DNA from: Solirubrobacteraceae bacterium
GTDB lineage: Bacteria; Actinomycetota; Thermoleophilia; Solirubrobacterales; Solirubrobacteraceae
Direction: 5' to 3'
Assembly: GCA_030043235.1 (NCBI GenBank)
Contig: JASHYF010000365.1
Location: 1 to 7,734, forward strand
Length of the DNA stretch: 7,734 nucleotides
The translations under genes were made by a program, and so were the position numbers. Shown piece after piece: positions 1 through 6,607 of the stretch; position 1 is the stretch's first letter; the number at the start of each line of letters is the position of its first letter. The notes below the pieces were generated by a model, which saw only the letters and a list, made by a program, of their open reading frames with translations, was not told where the DNA came from and did no database searches.

Positions 1-1
1 G

Positions 2-880
2 AGCATCGTGCCGCTGTCCGCCGCAGGCCGCGGCCTGCGCGTGTGCGCGACCGCCGCGACCCGGCTGCAGGAGCTCACGGCACGCCCCGCCGCCGTCCGA
101 GATCCGGCACGCGCTCGCCCGCTGACCGCGGGGGGCGAGCTGCGCGCCGAGCACCTCGGCTTCCGCTACGCCCCCGCCGACGACTGGGTCTTGCACGATC
201 TCACGCTGCGGCTCGCACCGGGCGAGCGGGTCGCGCTCACCGGCGCGAGCGGCACCGGCAAGAGCACGCTCGCCGAGCTGCTCGTCCGCTTCCACGACCC
301 CACGCGAGGGGCCGTGACGCTCGGCGGGATCGACATGCGCGAGCTCACGCAGAGCCAGATCCGCCGCGCCGTGGTGCTGTGCGCCCAGGACTGTCACGTG
401 TTCAACACGACGATCCGCGAGAACCTGCTGATCGCCCGTCGCGACGCCGGCGAGCGGGACATCGCCGAGGCGCTCGCCGCCGTCGAGCTGGACGAGTGGG
501 CCGGCGCCCTGCCAGCAGGCCTCGACACGATCGTCGGCCAGGGCGGCGAGCTCGTCTCCGGCGGGCAGCGCCGGCGGATCGCGCTGGCGCGCGCGCTGCT
601 CGCCGGCGCCCGCTTCCTGATCCTCGACGAGCCCACCGCCCACCTCGACGCGGCGCTCGCCCGGCGCATGATGAACCGCCTGCTGCACAGCCACGATGAC
701 CGAGCGCTGCTGGTGATCACCCACGACGTCACGGCGCTCGAGGGCTGCGACCGCATCCTGCGCCTGCGGCGTGGAAGGCTCGAAGAGCTCGCGGAGGCGG
801 AGGGAGGCGTCGCTGGACTCGACGTCGCAGAGTGTGCCGGTGATCCGCGGCTCGAGCGCCCGATCGGGGCATGCGTATAA
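2..880 (+). CDS. cydC: Thiol reductant ABC exporter, CydC-type subunit, C-terminal part (5' truncated by window)
   Basis: This is the nucleotide-binding domain, with a short linker, of a fused membrane/ATPase ABC half-transporter; the membrane domain lies before the window and the frame is open to base 2. Counting from the GTG at base 8, the Walker A motif GASGTGKST is at residues 79-87, the Q-loop Gln at 127, the signature LVSGGQ at 182-187, Walker B with its catalytic Glu (LILDEPT) at about 204-210, and the switch His at 239. The linker with [11 protein letters not shown] and the segment [15 protein letters not shown] after the Q-loop are typical of CydC. By family knowledge, CydC pairs with CydD to export glutathione or cysteine to the cell exterior, which is needed to assemble cytochrome bd oxidase. 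All ATPase motifs are intact. A tail of about 30 residues after the domain is not recognised. Another exporter of the same superfamily is possible, since the membrane part is not visible. Confidence 0.85.
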   Translation, partial: SIVPLSAAGRGLRVCATAATRLQELTARPAAVRDPARARPLTAGGELRAEHLGFRYAPADDWVLHDLTLRLAPGERVALTGASGTGKSTLAELLVRFHDPTRGAVTLGGIDMRELTQSQIRRAVVLCAQDCHVFNTTIRENLLIARRDAGERDIAEALAAVELDEWAGALPAGLDTIVGQGGELVSGGQRRRIALARALLAGARFLILDEPTAHLDAALARRMMNRLLHSHDDRALLVITHDVTALEGCDRILRLRRGRLEELAEAEGGVAGLDVAECAGDPRLERPIGACV

Positions 881-961
881 GTAGATGTCCGCAACAGCTC
901 TGCCGCCGAGCCCGGACGGCCGGCTGAGGGACGGCGCTTAGCATCCTTGACAGGCCAATCG

Positions 962-968
962 AAGGAGG
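962..968 (+). promoter_or_regulatory. Ribosome binding site deciding the usp start
   Basis: AAGGAGG lies 5 bases before ATG 974. It rules out the upstream in-frame TTG at 947, which would put this site inside the coding region. A TTGACA at 947-952 is too close to the ATG to act as a normal -35 box for a leadered transcript. Confidence 0.85.
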
Positions 969-973
969 CGGCG

Positions 974-1861
974 ATGTTCGGCAACGTGCTCGTGGGAGTG
1001 GACGGCAGGCAGGGCGGGCGTGACGCGATCGCGCTCGCTTTGCGGCTCGGCGACCCCGACCGGACGCTCACGCTCGCGCACTTCTACAGCGGAGCGCTGC
1101 GGCCGTCGCACGCGATCTCCCCCGCGCTCGTGCGCGAAGAGCGCGAAGCCTCCGAGAAGCTCTTGGAGGACGAGCGCGCCACAGCCGGCGTAGACGGGAC
1201 GCTGATCAGCGCGACCGGGTCCAGCCCGGGCCGCGGGCTGCACGAGCTCGCCGAGGAAAGGGACGCCGACCTGCTCGTGGTCGGCTCGTGCAGCCATGGC
1301 GCATTCGGCCGGGTGATGCTCGGCGACGACACGCGCGAGGCGCTCAACGGGGCTCCCTGCGCGGTGGCGATCGCGCCCTCCGGGTACGCACGGCACCGCA
1401 CGCCGCCCGGCAAGATCGGCGTCGGCTACAACGACTCGCCGGAGAGCAAGGCGGCGCTCGCGACCGCCAGAGAGCTCGCCGCGGCGACGGGCGCGGCAAT
1501 CCACGCGCTCGAGGTGGTGTCGCTGCCGAGCTACGCGTACGGCGGGATAGGCATGCCCATCTATGGCGCAGGCATCGAGGAGATGCTGAATGAGGCGACC
1601 AGCCGCATGAACACGCTCCACGACGTCGTGGGCCACGCTGTATACGGGCTCACCGGCGAGGAGCTCGCCGCCTTCAGCAACGACGTCGACATATTGATCG
1701 TAGGCTCGCGTGGCTACGGGCCGGTCAAGCGCCTGGTGCTCGGCAGCACCGCCAACTACCTGGAGCGCCACGCCCGCTGCGCGCTGCTCGTGCTGCCCCG
1801 CCTCGCCGCGAGCCACGCCGCCGGCGAAGGGCAGCGCGCCGGCGTCACAGTCACGGCCTGA
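974..1861 (+). CDS. Universal stress protein, tandem UspA domains
   Basis: The 295-residue cytoplasmic protein has two Usp folds in tandem: residues 1-136 (opening MFGNVLVGVDG) and about 146-277 (opening KIGVGYNDSPESKAAL). The second copy carries a complete nucleotide-binding motif G-2x-G-9x-G-S (G244, G247, G257, S258). In the first copy the equivalent stretch around GSCSHGAFG (104-112) has Ser107 for the middle Gly and Asp118 after the last Gly, so ATP binding there is doubtful. Tandem Usp proteins of about 290 residues are common in actinobacteria, where many are induced by hypoxia or stationary phase (family knowledge). The ATG is chosen for its strong AAGGAGG site. The gene follows cydC on the same strand after 93 bases, with no clear promoter or terminator between. 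Its 3' end overlaps the convergent carbamate kinase gene by 11 bases. About 18 residues after domain 2 form an Ala/Gly-rich tail. Confidence 0.93.
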   Translation: MFGNVLVGVDGRQGGRDAIALALRLGDPDRTLTLAHFYSGALRPSHAISPALVREEREASEKLLEDERATAGVDGTLISATGSSPGRGLHELAEERDADLLVVGSCSHGAFGRVMLGDDTREALNGAPCAVAIAPSGYARHRTPPGKIGVGYNDSPESKAALATARELAAATGAAIHALEVVSLPSYAYGGIGMPIYGAGIEEMLNEATSRMNTLHDVVGHAVYGLTGEELAAFSNDVDILIVGSRGYGPVKRLVLGSTANYLERHARCALLVLPRLAASHAAGEGQRAGVTVTA

Positions 1862-2771
1862 GCCGCGTCTCGGAGACGACGCGCGTGCCCGCCCGGCCGG
1901 CGAGGATCGCGCTGGCGTCCGCCAGCGCGCCGATCGCGGCGAGCTTGCCGGTCTCCGTGGCGAATCGGCAGGCGGCTTCGATCTTGGGGCGCATCGAGCC
2001 GCCGGCGAAGTCTTGTGGATCGAGCTCGCGGGTCGAGACTTCACGGATCGGGTGCGCGAGGCTGGTGCCGTGGCCGCGCTCCACGCAGGGAACGTCTGTC
2101 AGCAGCAGCAGCGCGTCGGCGCCGAGCTCGCGTGCCAGCAGCTCGGCGGACCGGTCCTTGTCGATGACGGCCTCCACGCCGTGCAGCGCGCCGCGCTCGT
2201 CCACGGTGACGGGGATCCCGCCGCCGCCCACACACACCACGAGCACGCCCGCATCGACGAGCGTGCGGATCGTCGAGAGCTCCACGATCCGCTGCGGTTC
2301 GGGGCAGGCGACGACACGCCGCCAGCCGTCGCCGTCCGGCGCCACCGTCCAGTGGCGCTCGCGTGCGAGCCGATCCGCCGTGGCCTTGTCGTACATCGGG
2401 CCGATCGGCTTGCTCGGACGCGCGAATGCGGGGTCCTGCGGGTCGACGATCACCTGGGTCAGGAGCGTCGCCGTCTGCGTGTCCGGCAGGCGGCTGCGCA
2501 GGCTCTGCTCGAGCAGGTAGCCGATCATTCCCTCGGTCTCGGCGCCCAGCAGGTCCAACGGATACGGCTCGACGTCCCGGTATGCCTCGGCCTGGAGTGC
2601 GAGCAGGCCGACCTGGGGCCCGTTGCCGTGCGTGACCACGAGCCGGTGATGGCTCGCCAGCGCGGCGAGCGCGTCGACCGCGACTTTGACGTTCTTGCGC
2701 TGGGTCTCCGCGTCCGCTGGCTCGCCGCGGCGCAGCAGCGCGTTACCGCCCAGGGCAGCGACGACGAGCAC
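1851..2771 (-). CDS. arcC: Carbamate kinase, last step of agmatine breakdown
   Basis: Carbamate kinase (EC 2.7.2.2) transfers the phosphate of carbamoyl phosphate to ADP, giving ATP and carbamate, which decays to NH3 and CO2. The 306-residue length is normal for this amino-acid-kinase family. Visible motifs are LGGNALL (7-13), THGNGPQVG (47-55), KPIGPMYDK (121-129), CVGGGGIPV (180-188), EAVIDKD (200-206), LLTDV (223-227) and GGSMRPKIEA (257-266), all expected for nucleotide and phosphate binding. The start is GTG, 1 base after the stop of agmatine deiminase. There is no good Shine-Dalgarno sequence, so translation is probably coupled to the upstream gene. Here the carbamoyl phosphate should come from the putrescine carbamoyltransferase two genes upstream, so the role matches AguC rather than the arginine deiminase pathway; no arginine deiminase gene is in the window. 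The 3' end overlaps the convergent usp gene by 11 bases and no terminator is seen. Confidence 0.95.
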   Translation of the reverse strand: MLVVAALGGNALLRRGEPADAETQRKNVKVAVDALAALASHHRLVVTHGNGPQVGLLALQAEAYRDVEPYPLDLLGAETEGMIGYLLEQSLRSRLPDTQTATLLTQVIVDPQDPAFARPSKPIGPMYDKATADRLARERHWTVAPDGDGWRRVVACPEPQRIVELSTIRTLVDAGVLVVCVGGGGIPVTVDERGALHGVEAVIDKDRSAELLARELGADALLLLTDVPCVERGHGTSLAHPIREVSTRELDPQDFAGGSMRPKIEAACRFATETGKLAAIGALADASAILAGRAGTRVVSETRLRP

Positions 2772-2772
2772 G

Positions 2773-3891
2773 TCAGCCGGTCACGCTCGAGGAGGCGCGC
2801 GCGGCGGGGATCTGCTGGGTTATGCAGTGGATGTTGCCGCCGCCGAGCAGGATCTCGCGCGCCGGGACCCCCACGACGTCGCGTTCGGGAAAGCAGCGGC
2901 GCAGTATGTCCGCGGCCTGCTCGTCGCAGCGCTCGTCGAGGAGCGGGAACACGACTCGCGAGTTGCCCGGGTAGAAGTTCACATACGACGCTGTCAGCCG
3001 ATCGCCCGCTCGTCGCGGCAGGCTTCCCTCGGCCGCGTCGACACCGCTTGCCTCCTCCTCGGTGATCGTGACCGGACCGGGGGAGGGCAGGCGCACGACC
3101 TCGAGGCGTCTTCCCCGGGCGTCAGTCGCGGCTTGGAGGCGCTGCTGCGCATCCGCTGAGATCGCGTGCTGTGGGTCGGACCGATCCTCGGCGTAGGTGA
3201 GCAGGACGACTCCGGGCCGGGCGAAGCAGGCGAGGTTGTCCACGTGCCCGTCGGTCTCGTCGCCGAAGACGCCGCGCCCGAGCCAGATCATCTTTTCCGC
3301 GCCGAGGTGCTCGAACAGGGCCTGCTCGATCTGCTCGCGTGAGAGCTCGGGGTTGCGGTTCGGATTGAGCAGGCACTCTTCGGTGGCCATCACCGTGCCC
3401 TGCCCGTCGACGTGGATCGAGCCGCCCTCGAGCACCATCGGCGCGCGGTAGCGCTCGGCGCCTTCGATCTCGAGCACCTTGCTCGCGACGCGCTCGTCGC
3501 GATCCCAGGGGAAGTACAGGCCGCCGTGCAGGCCGCCCCACGCGTTGAAGCGCCAGTCCACGCCGCGCCGGCCGCCCCGGTCGTCCACCAGGAAGGTGGG
3601 GCCCATGTCGCGCATCCAGGCGTCGTCGGTTGAGATCTCGACCACGCGGATCGAAGGGGACAGCACCGATCGACAATGCTCGAACTGCGCGTCGGAGACG
3701 GCCATCGTGACCGGGTCCGACGCGTTGATCGCCTCGGCCACGGCGGCGTAGGCCGCCTGCGCGGGCTTGGCTCCCAGCCGCCAGTTGTCCGGGCGCTCCG
3801 GCCACGCGATCCAGCAGCCGCAGTGCGGCTCGAACTCCCCGGGCATGCGGTAGCCGTCGGCGGCGGGGGTGCGGGAGAGCGTCGCGCTCAC
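2773..3891 (-). CDS. aguA: Agmatine deiminase
   Basis: Agmatine deiminase (EC 3.5.3.12) hydrolyses agmatine to N-carbamoylputrescine and ammonia. The 372-residue protein shows the amidinotransferase-fold landmarks of the peptidyl-arginine/agmatine deiminase family: MPGEFEPHCGCWIAWPERPDNW-type N-terminus (16-37), WMRDMGPTF with Asp95 (92-100), VLEGGSIHVDGQG (153-165), DETDGHVDN with Asp214 and His216 (211-219), and the nucleophile Cys356 in GGGNIHCITQQIP. The frame stays open far upstream to 4686, but that part is the shadow of the carbamoyltransferase gene. The real start is the GTG at 3891, which sits just before the conserved N-terminus and overlaps the upstream stop as GTGA (3891-3888). 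That overlap, with no Shine-Dalgarno sequence, implies coupled translation. The middle position between putrescine carbamoyltransferase and carbamate kinase settles the pathway as the phosphorolytic, ATP-yielding route, not the amidohydrolase (AguB of pseudomonads and plants) route. Confidence 0.95.
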   Translation of the reverse strand: MSATLSRTPAADGYRMPGEFEPHCGCWIAWPERPDNWRLGAKPAQAAYAAVAEAINASDPVTMAVSDAQFEHCRSVLSPSIRVVEISTDDAWMRDMGPTFLVDDRGGRRGVDWRFNAWGGLHGGLYFPWDRDERVASKVLEIEGAERYRAPMVLEGGSIHVDGQGTVMATEECLLNPNRNPELSREQIEQALFEHLGAEKMIWLGRGVFGDETDGHVDNLACFARPGVVLLTYAEDRSDPQHAISADAQQRLQAATDARGRRLEVVRLPSPGPVTITEEEASGVDAAEGSLPRRAGDRLTASYVNFYPGNSRVVFPLLDERCDEQAADILRRCFPERDVVGVPAREILLGGGNIHCITQQIPAARASSSVTG

Positions 3892-4970
3892 AGTGGCTGC
3901 GCGCTCGCGCCCGCTGCGGGGTGCCGCCTGACGTGGTGCAGGGGCTCCGACGCGGGGCCGTCCCATCCGGCCTCGCGCAGGTACGAGCGCACGCGCTCGT
4001 CGTGGAAGCGCAGCTGCTCCTCGCTTGGACGCTTGACGGTGGGGTAGGTGAGCCACACGAGGATCCCCTTCTCGGTGTGCAGGCGGTTCTCGGCCTGGTC
4101 GAAGACGATCGAGCGTGGACCGTCGATCACCTCGTCGGTGACCTCCACGCCGCGGGAGGCGGGCAGGCAATGCATGAACTTGGCGTGCGCCGGGGCGCGT
4201 GCGACGAGCTCGGCGTTTACCTGGTAGCGCGGCATGAACGCCGCGCGTCGCTCGAGTATCTCGTCCATCTGATCTACCCACCACCACAGGTCGGTGTAGA
4301 TGAAGTCGGCGGCGGCGATCGCGTCCTCCACCTCGGCGGTGACCGCCACCGAGCCGCCCGTGCGCTCGGCGTTCGAGCGGCCGATCGCGAGCCACTCCTC
4401 CGGCGCCTGGTACTCGACCGGCGCGGCGTGGACGAAGCGCATGCCGAACTGGGTGGTGATGAACATCAGCGAGCTGCACACGTTGGTGCGGTCTCCGACG
4501 AACACCACGGTGCAGTCCTCGAGGCGTCGCCCCGCGGGCAGGTGCTCGCCCATGGTCAGCAGGTCGCAGACGACCTGGGTCGGGTGGTTGTAGCCGGTGA
4601 GCCCGTTGATCACCGGCACCTCGCAGTCGCGGGCGAGCTGCGCGACCGTGTCGTGCTCGAGCGTTCGCGCCTCGATCACGTCGCACATGCGCGAGAGCAC
4701 CTTCGCGGTGTCGTACAGGGACTCGCGCTCGCCGAGATGAATCTCGCCCGGCTTGAGGTACAGCGCGTGACCGCCCAGCTTCGCCATCGCCACCTCGAAG
4801 GAGACGCGGGTGCGCGTTGAGGGCTCCTCGAAGATCATCCCGAGCGAGCGGCGGCTCAGCAGCTGCGGCACGGCGGACACGCGGTCCGCGTCCTTGAGGA
4901 GCCCGATCAGACCGAGCAGCTGTTCGAGCTCGGCGCGGCTGAAGTCCTGCGTGTCGACGAAGTTCTTCAC
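3888..4970 (-). CDS. ptcA: Putrescine carbamoyltransferase (ornithine carbamoyltransferase paralogue)
   Basis: This enzyme (EC 2.1.3.6) splits N-carbamoylputrescine with phosphate into putrescine and carbamoyl phosphate. The 360-residue aspartate/ornithine carbamoyltransferase fold is clear: carbamoyl-phosphate site STRTR (51-55), HPTQ (129-132), VGDRTNVCSS (158-167) and HCLP (267-270). Features recalled from characterised putrescine enzymes are FIYTDLWWW (223-231) where ornithine enzymes have a Ser-Met-Gly loop, RGVEVTDEVIDGPRSI (273-288), AENRLHTEKGILV (293-305), and an extra C-terminal helix (about 315-334). Neighbouring agmatine deiminase and carbamate kinase support the same assignment. 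The GTG at 4970 gives the usual N-terminus VKNFVDTQDFS, but it has no good Shine-Dalgarno sequence. An in-frame GTG at 5021 would add 17 unconserved residues and has AGGA 7 bases before it, so the start is uncertain. It follows the hydrolase stop by 68 bases, and its own stop overlaps aguA. The last 25 residues look unstructured. Ornithine carbamoyltransferase is the alternative, less likely. Confidence 0.87.
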   Translation of the reverse strand: MKNFVDTQDFSRAELEQLLGLIGLLKDADRVSAVPQLLSRRSLGMIFEEPSTRTRVSFEVAMAKLGGHALYLKPGEIHLGERESLYDTAKVLSRMCDVIEARTLEHDTVAQLARDCEVPVINGLTGYNHPTQVVCDLLTMGEHLPAGRRLEDCTVVFVGDRTNVCSSLMFITTQFGMRFVHAAPVEYQAPEEWLAIGRSNAERTGGSVAVTAEVEDAIAAADFIYTDLWWWVDQMDEILERRAAFMPRYQVNAELVARAPAHAKFMHCLPASRGVEVTDEVIDGPRSIVFDQAENRLHTEKGILVWLTYPTVKRPSEEQLRFHDERVRSYLREAGWDGPASEPLHHVRRHPAAGASAQPL

Positions 4971-5022
4971 GCCCCGGCAGTGTGCGTCGCCGCCTTGACG
5001 CCGGTATCGGTGCGCGGCCACA

Positions 5023-5037
5023 TCCCCGTCCTGGGGA
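5023..5037 (-). other. Small stem-loop between hydrolase and ptcA
   Basis: On the - strand TCCCC-AGGAC-GGGGA forms a 5-base-pair stem with a 5-base loop. It begins just after the hydrolase stop TAG (5041-5039). The loop shows AGGA, the only Shine-Dalgarno-like sequence before ptcA. It might present or mask the ribosome site, or it may be chance in GC-rich DNA. Confidence 0.3.
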
Positions 5038-5038
5038 A

Positions 5039-6238
5039 CTACGGACGGCGCTGAACGGACTCGGGGACGCCGAGGCTCGCGTTGCCGGGGTCGAGCAGCT
5101 CGAGCGCGAGCGCGGACCAGGCGAAGTCCTCAGCGCCCATGCCGTGCCCGTCGTGCGGGTCGTAGAACTCGCGCAGTCCCTCGCGCGAGACCGTCTCGGT
5201 GATCGCGCGGGCGAGCGCCGCCGCCTGCTGCTCGTAGCCGAGGCGCACGAGGCCCCGCCACACGAGCCAGGCGCTGTTCACCCAGGTCGGCCCTCGCCAG
5301 TAGCGTCGCAGGCCCTCGAAGTGCTCGCGCAGCGAGAACGTGGGCTCGTCGATCGACACTGCGGGCGGGGCGACGGCCGTCCAGAAGCGGCGCTCGTCGA
5401 GCAGGTACGCCACCAGGCGGTGAGCGATCTGCTCGGGGAGGTCGGGCAGCGCGAGTGGAGCGAGCGCCGTCCAGGCGAGCGGGATCCGCTCCCGGGTCGC
5501 GGGCGCCGTCGCCGCCGTGAACAGCCCGCTCGGCTCGTCGTAGAGCCGCGCGACCAGGGCCGGCGTGATCGAGGGAAGCCCGAGCGCGAGCCGCGAGAGG
5601 CCATGCATCACGTTCGTCAGCACCTCGCACACGACCGGGTCGCCGCCGGCGCGCACCGCCTCGATGCGAAACCCGCGCTCGCGGTTGGCGCGCACCAGCT
5701 CGACGAAGCCGGGCAGGCCCTGCGCGCGGTGGCGCCAGATCGGGTCGAATTGCGGCGAGGCGTCGCAGCCCGACTCGTCGGGCTGCAGGATCCACAACAG
5801 CCCGTCCCCCTCGAGGTCGCGCTGGGCGCCGATCGCCGCGTGGTGCGCGAGGATGCGCGGCTCGAGCGCCGGATCGCCGACCGCCAGCCTCCACGCGAAC
5901 GCGAGCATCGGCGGCTGGATCGTCGCGGTCATCGGGTCGTCGTGACGGATCACGTTGTAGAAGAGATCTCGCGGAGCGCTCACCGGATGCTGCCAGAAGA
6001 TCGTGTGGCCGATGAACCCGTCGGGCCGCGCCGCGGCGAGCAGCGTCTCGAGCTCCGCACGGGAGCGCGCGGGGTCGAAATGGCGCCAGGCGATCGCCGC
6101 GAAGCAAGAGTCCCAGTACCACTGCCACGGGTAGCGCGCGGGACTCGGGCACGTGAAGGCGAACGCCACCCCCTCGCGCTCGCCGGCCGTCCAGTTCCCC
6201 TCGAGCGTCTGGCGGCACCGCTCCCGGAGCGAGGTCAT
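5039..6238 (-). CDS. GH63-type glycoside hydrolase, likely mannosylglycerate/glucosylglycerate hydrolase
   Basis: The 399-residue protein has an (alpha/alpha)6-barrel glycoside hydrolase sequence resembling the mannosylglycerate and glucosylglycerate hydrolases of Thermus, Rubrobacter and mycobacteria, which release glycerate and sugar from the compatible solute. Visible landmarks are PSPARYPWQWYWDSCF (31-46), GFIGHTIFW (74-82), an SGCDASPQFD segment with Asp159 as the probable general acid (156-165), YWRGPTWVN (313-321), and REFYDP with Glu357 as the probable base (356-361), followed by GAEDFAWSAL (368-377). No signal peptide is seen, so it should be cytoplasmic. The ATG at 6238 is chosen because the family usually begins shortly before the first motif. 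Upstream in-frame sequence looks non-coding, and no Shine-Dalgarno site precedes the ATG, so the transcript may be leaderless. It is the first gene of the run continuing into the agmatine genes. Mannose against glucose specificity cannot be read from sequence, and a trehalase- or debranching-like member of clan GH-G is possible. Confidence 0.78.
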   Translation of the reverse strand: MTSLRERCRQTLEGNWTAGEREGVAFAFTCPSPARYPWQWYWDSCFAAIAWRHFDPARSRAELETLLAAARPDGFIGHTIFWQHPVSAPRDLFYNVIRHDDPMTATIQPPMLAFAWRLAVGDPALEPRILAHHAAIGAQRDLEGDGLLWILQPDESGCDASPQFDPIWRHRAQGLPGFVELVRANRERGFRIEAVRAGGDPVVCEVLTNVMHGLSRLALGLPSITPALVARLYDEPSGLFTAATAPATRERIPLAWTALAPLALPDLPEQIAHRLVAYLLDERRFWTAVAPPAVSIDEPTFSLREHFEGLRRYWRGPTWVNSAWLVWRGLVRLGYEQQAAALARAITETVSREGLREFYDPHDGHGMGAEDFAWSALALELLDPGNASLGVPESVQRRP

Positions 6239-6418
6239 GCAGCGCAGCTTGACACGCGCCTGCGGCCGGCACCCGACCCGTCCTCGACGAGGCGGCGTGA
6301 TCTTGATCGTGCTTCTCGGCCTGCTCGGTGCACCCGCGGGCGCGGTGTGGTGCACCGACGAATTCACCGCTGCCAGAGGCGGCGAGTGGAGCACCGCCGG
6401 CAACTGGTCGACGGCCTG

Positions 6419-6462
6419 CCCAAAGCGAGCACGGTCGTCTGCTGGAGCGCCGGCGAGACCGT
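6419..6462 (+). other. Possible -1 frameshift site: slippery heptamer plus stem-loop
   Basis: The zero-frame codons TGC-CCA-AAG contain the heptamer C CCA AAG (6419-6425). A -1 slip there reads CCC-AAA-GCG and joins the signal-peptide frame to the repeat frame with no gap. After a 5-base spacer, ACGGTC (6431-6436) pairs with GACCGT (6457-6462), and inside it GCTGG (6441-6445) pairs with CCGGC (6450-6454) around AGCG. This is the layout of programmed -1 sites, but a single-base indel in a decaying gene explains the frame break equally well. Confidence 0.35.
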
Positions 6463-6508
6463 CGTCGTCTCAGCCGGCACGCAGCAAGCCGACTCGATCG
6501 CAGACGGT

Positions 6509-6607
6509 GGCTCGCTCACGGTCAGCGGCGGCTCGCTCACGCTCGAAAACTCCTCCGACGCCTCCGCGCCCAGCGGAACCGTGACCGTCGGCGGCGGCAC
6601 GCTCACG
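6509..6607 (+). repeat. Short coding repeats, GGCTCGCTCACG
   Basis: GGCTCGCTCACG occurs at 6509-6520 and 6530-6541, 21 bases apart, with a one-base variant GGCACGCTCACG at 6596-6607. They encode the Gly-Gly-(Ser/Thr)-Leu-Thr turns of the beta-strand repeats in the damaged surface gene. The 21-base spacing is seven residues. Confidence 0.7.

Noticed and set aside
905..925. Imperfect GC-rich inverted repeat after cydC as a terminator
   Set aside because: Short, with a bulge and no following T-run; common by chance at this base composition.
947..952. TTGACA as a -35 promoter box for usp
   Set aside because: It is only 22 bases before ATG 974 and overlaps the leader; no -10 box at the right distance.
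938..2044. Long - strand open frame opposite usp
   Set aside because: Shadow of the Usp gene, whose motifs and ribosome site are clear.
1710..3065. Long + strand open frame opposite carbamate kinase and agmatine deiminase
   Set aside because: It is a shadow of well-supported - strand enzymes with low-complexity translation and no family pattern.
3829..3841. Partial match to the tRNA-Ser T arm as an attachment-site copy
   Set aside because: Only about 10 bases (TCGAACTCCC) match, inside the agmatine deiminase coding region; too short to mean anything.
3892..4686. Long in-frame extension of agmatine deiminase upstream to 4686
   Set aside because: It is the Arg/Ala-rich shadow of the carbamoyltransferase in another frame; the family N-terminus begins right after GTG 3891.
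6250..6255. TTGACA on the + strand as promoter of the surface gene
   Set aside because: It lies inside the predicted signal-peptide coding region, and the sequence about 17 bases on is GC-rich with no -10 box (it could only serve the alternative GTG 6297).
4982..6400. Long + strand open frame opposite the GH63 hydrolase
   Set aside because: Composition is Arg/Gly/Pro-rich shadow coding; the - strand shows recognisable GH63 motifs throughout. Only the part after about 6425 in this frame has its own protein pattern.
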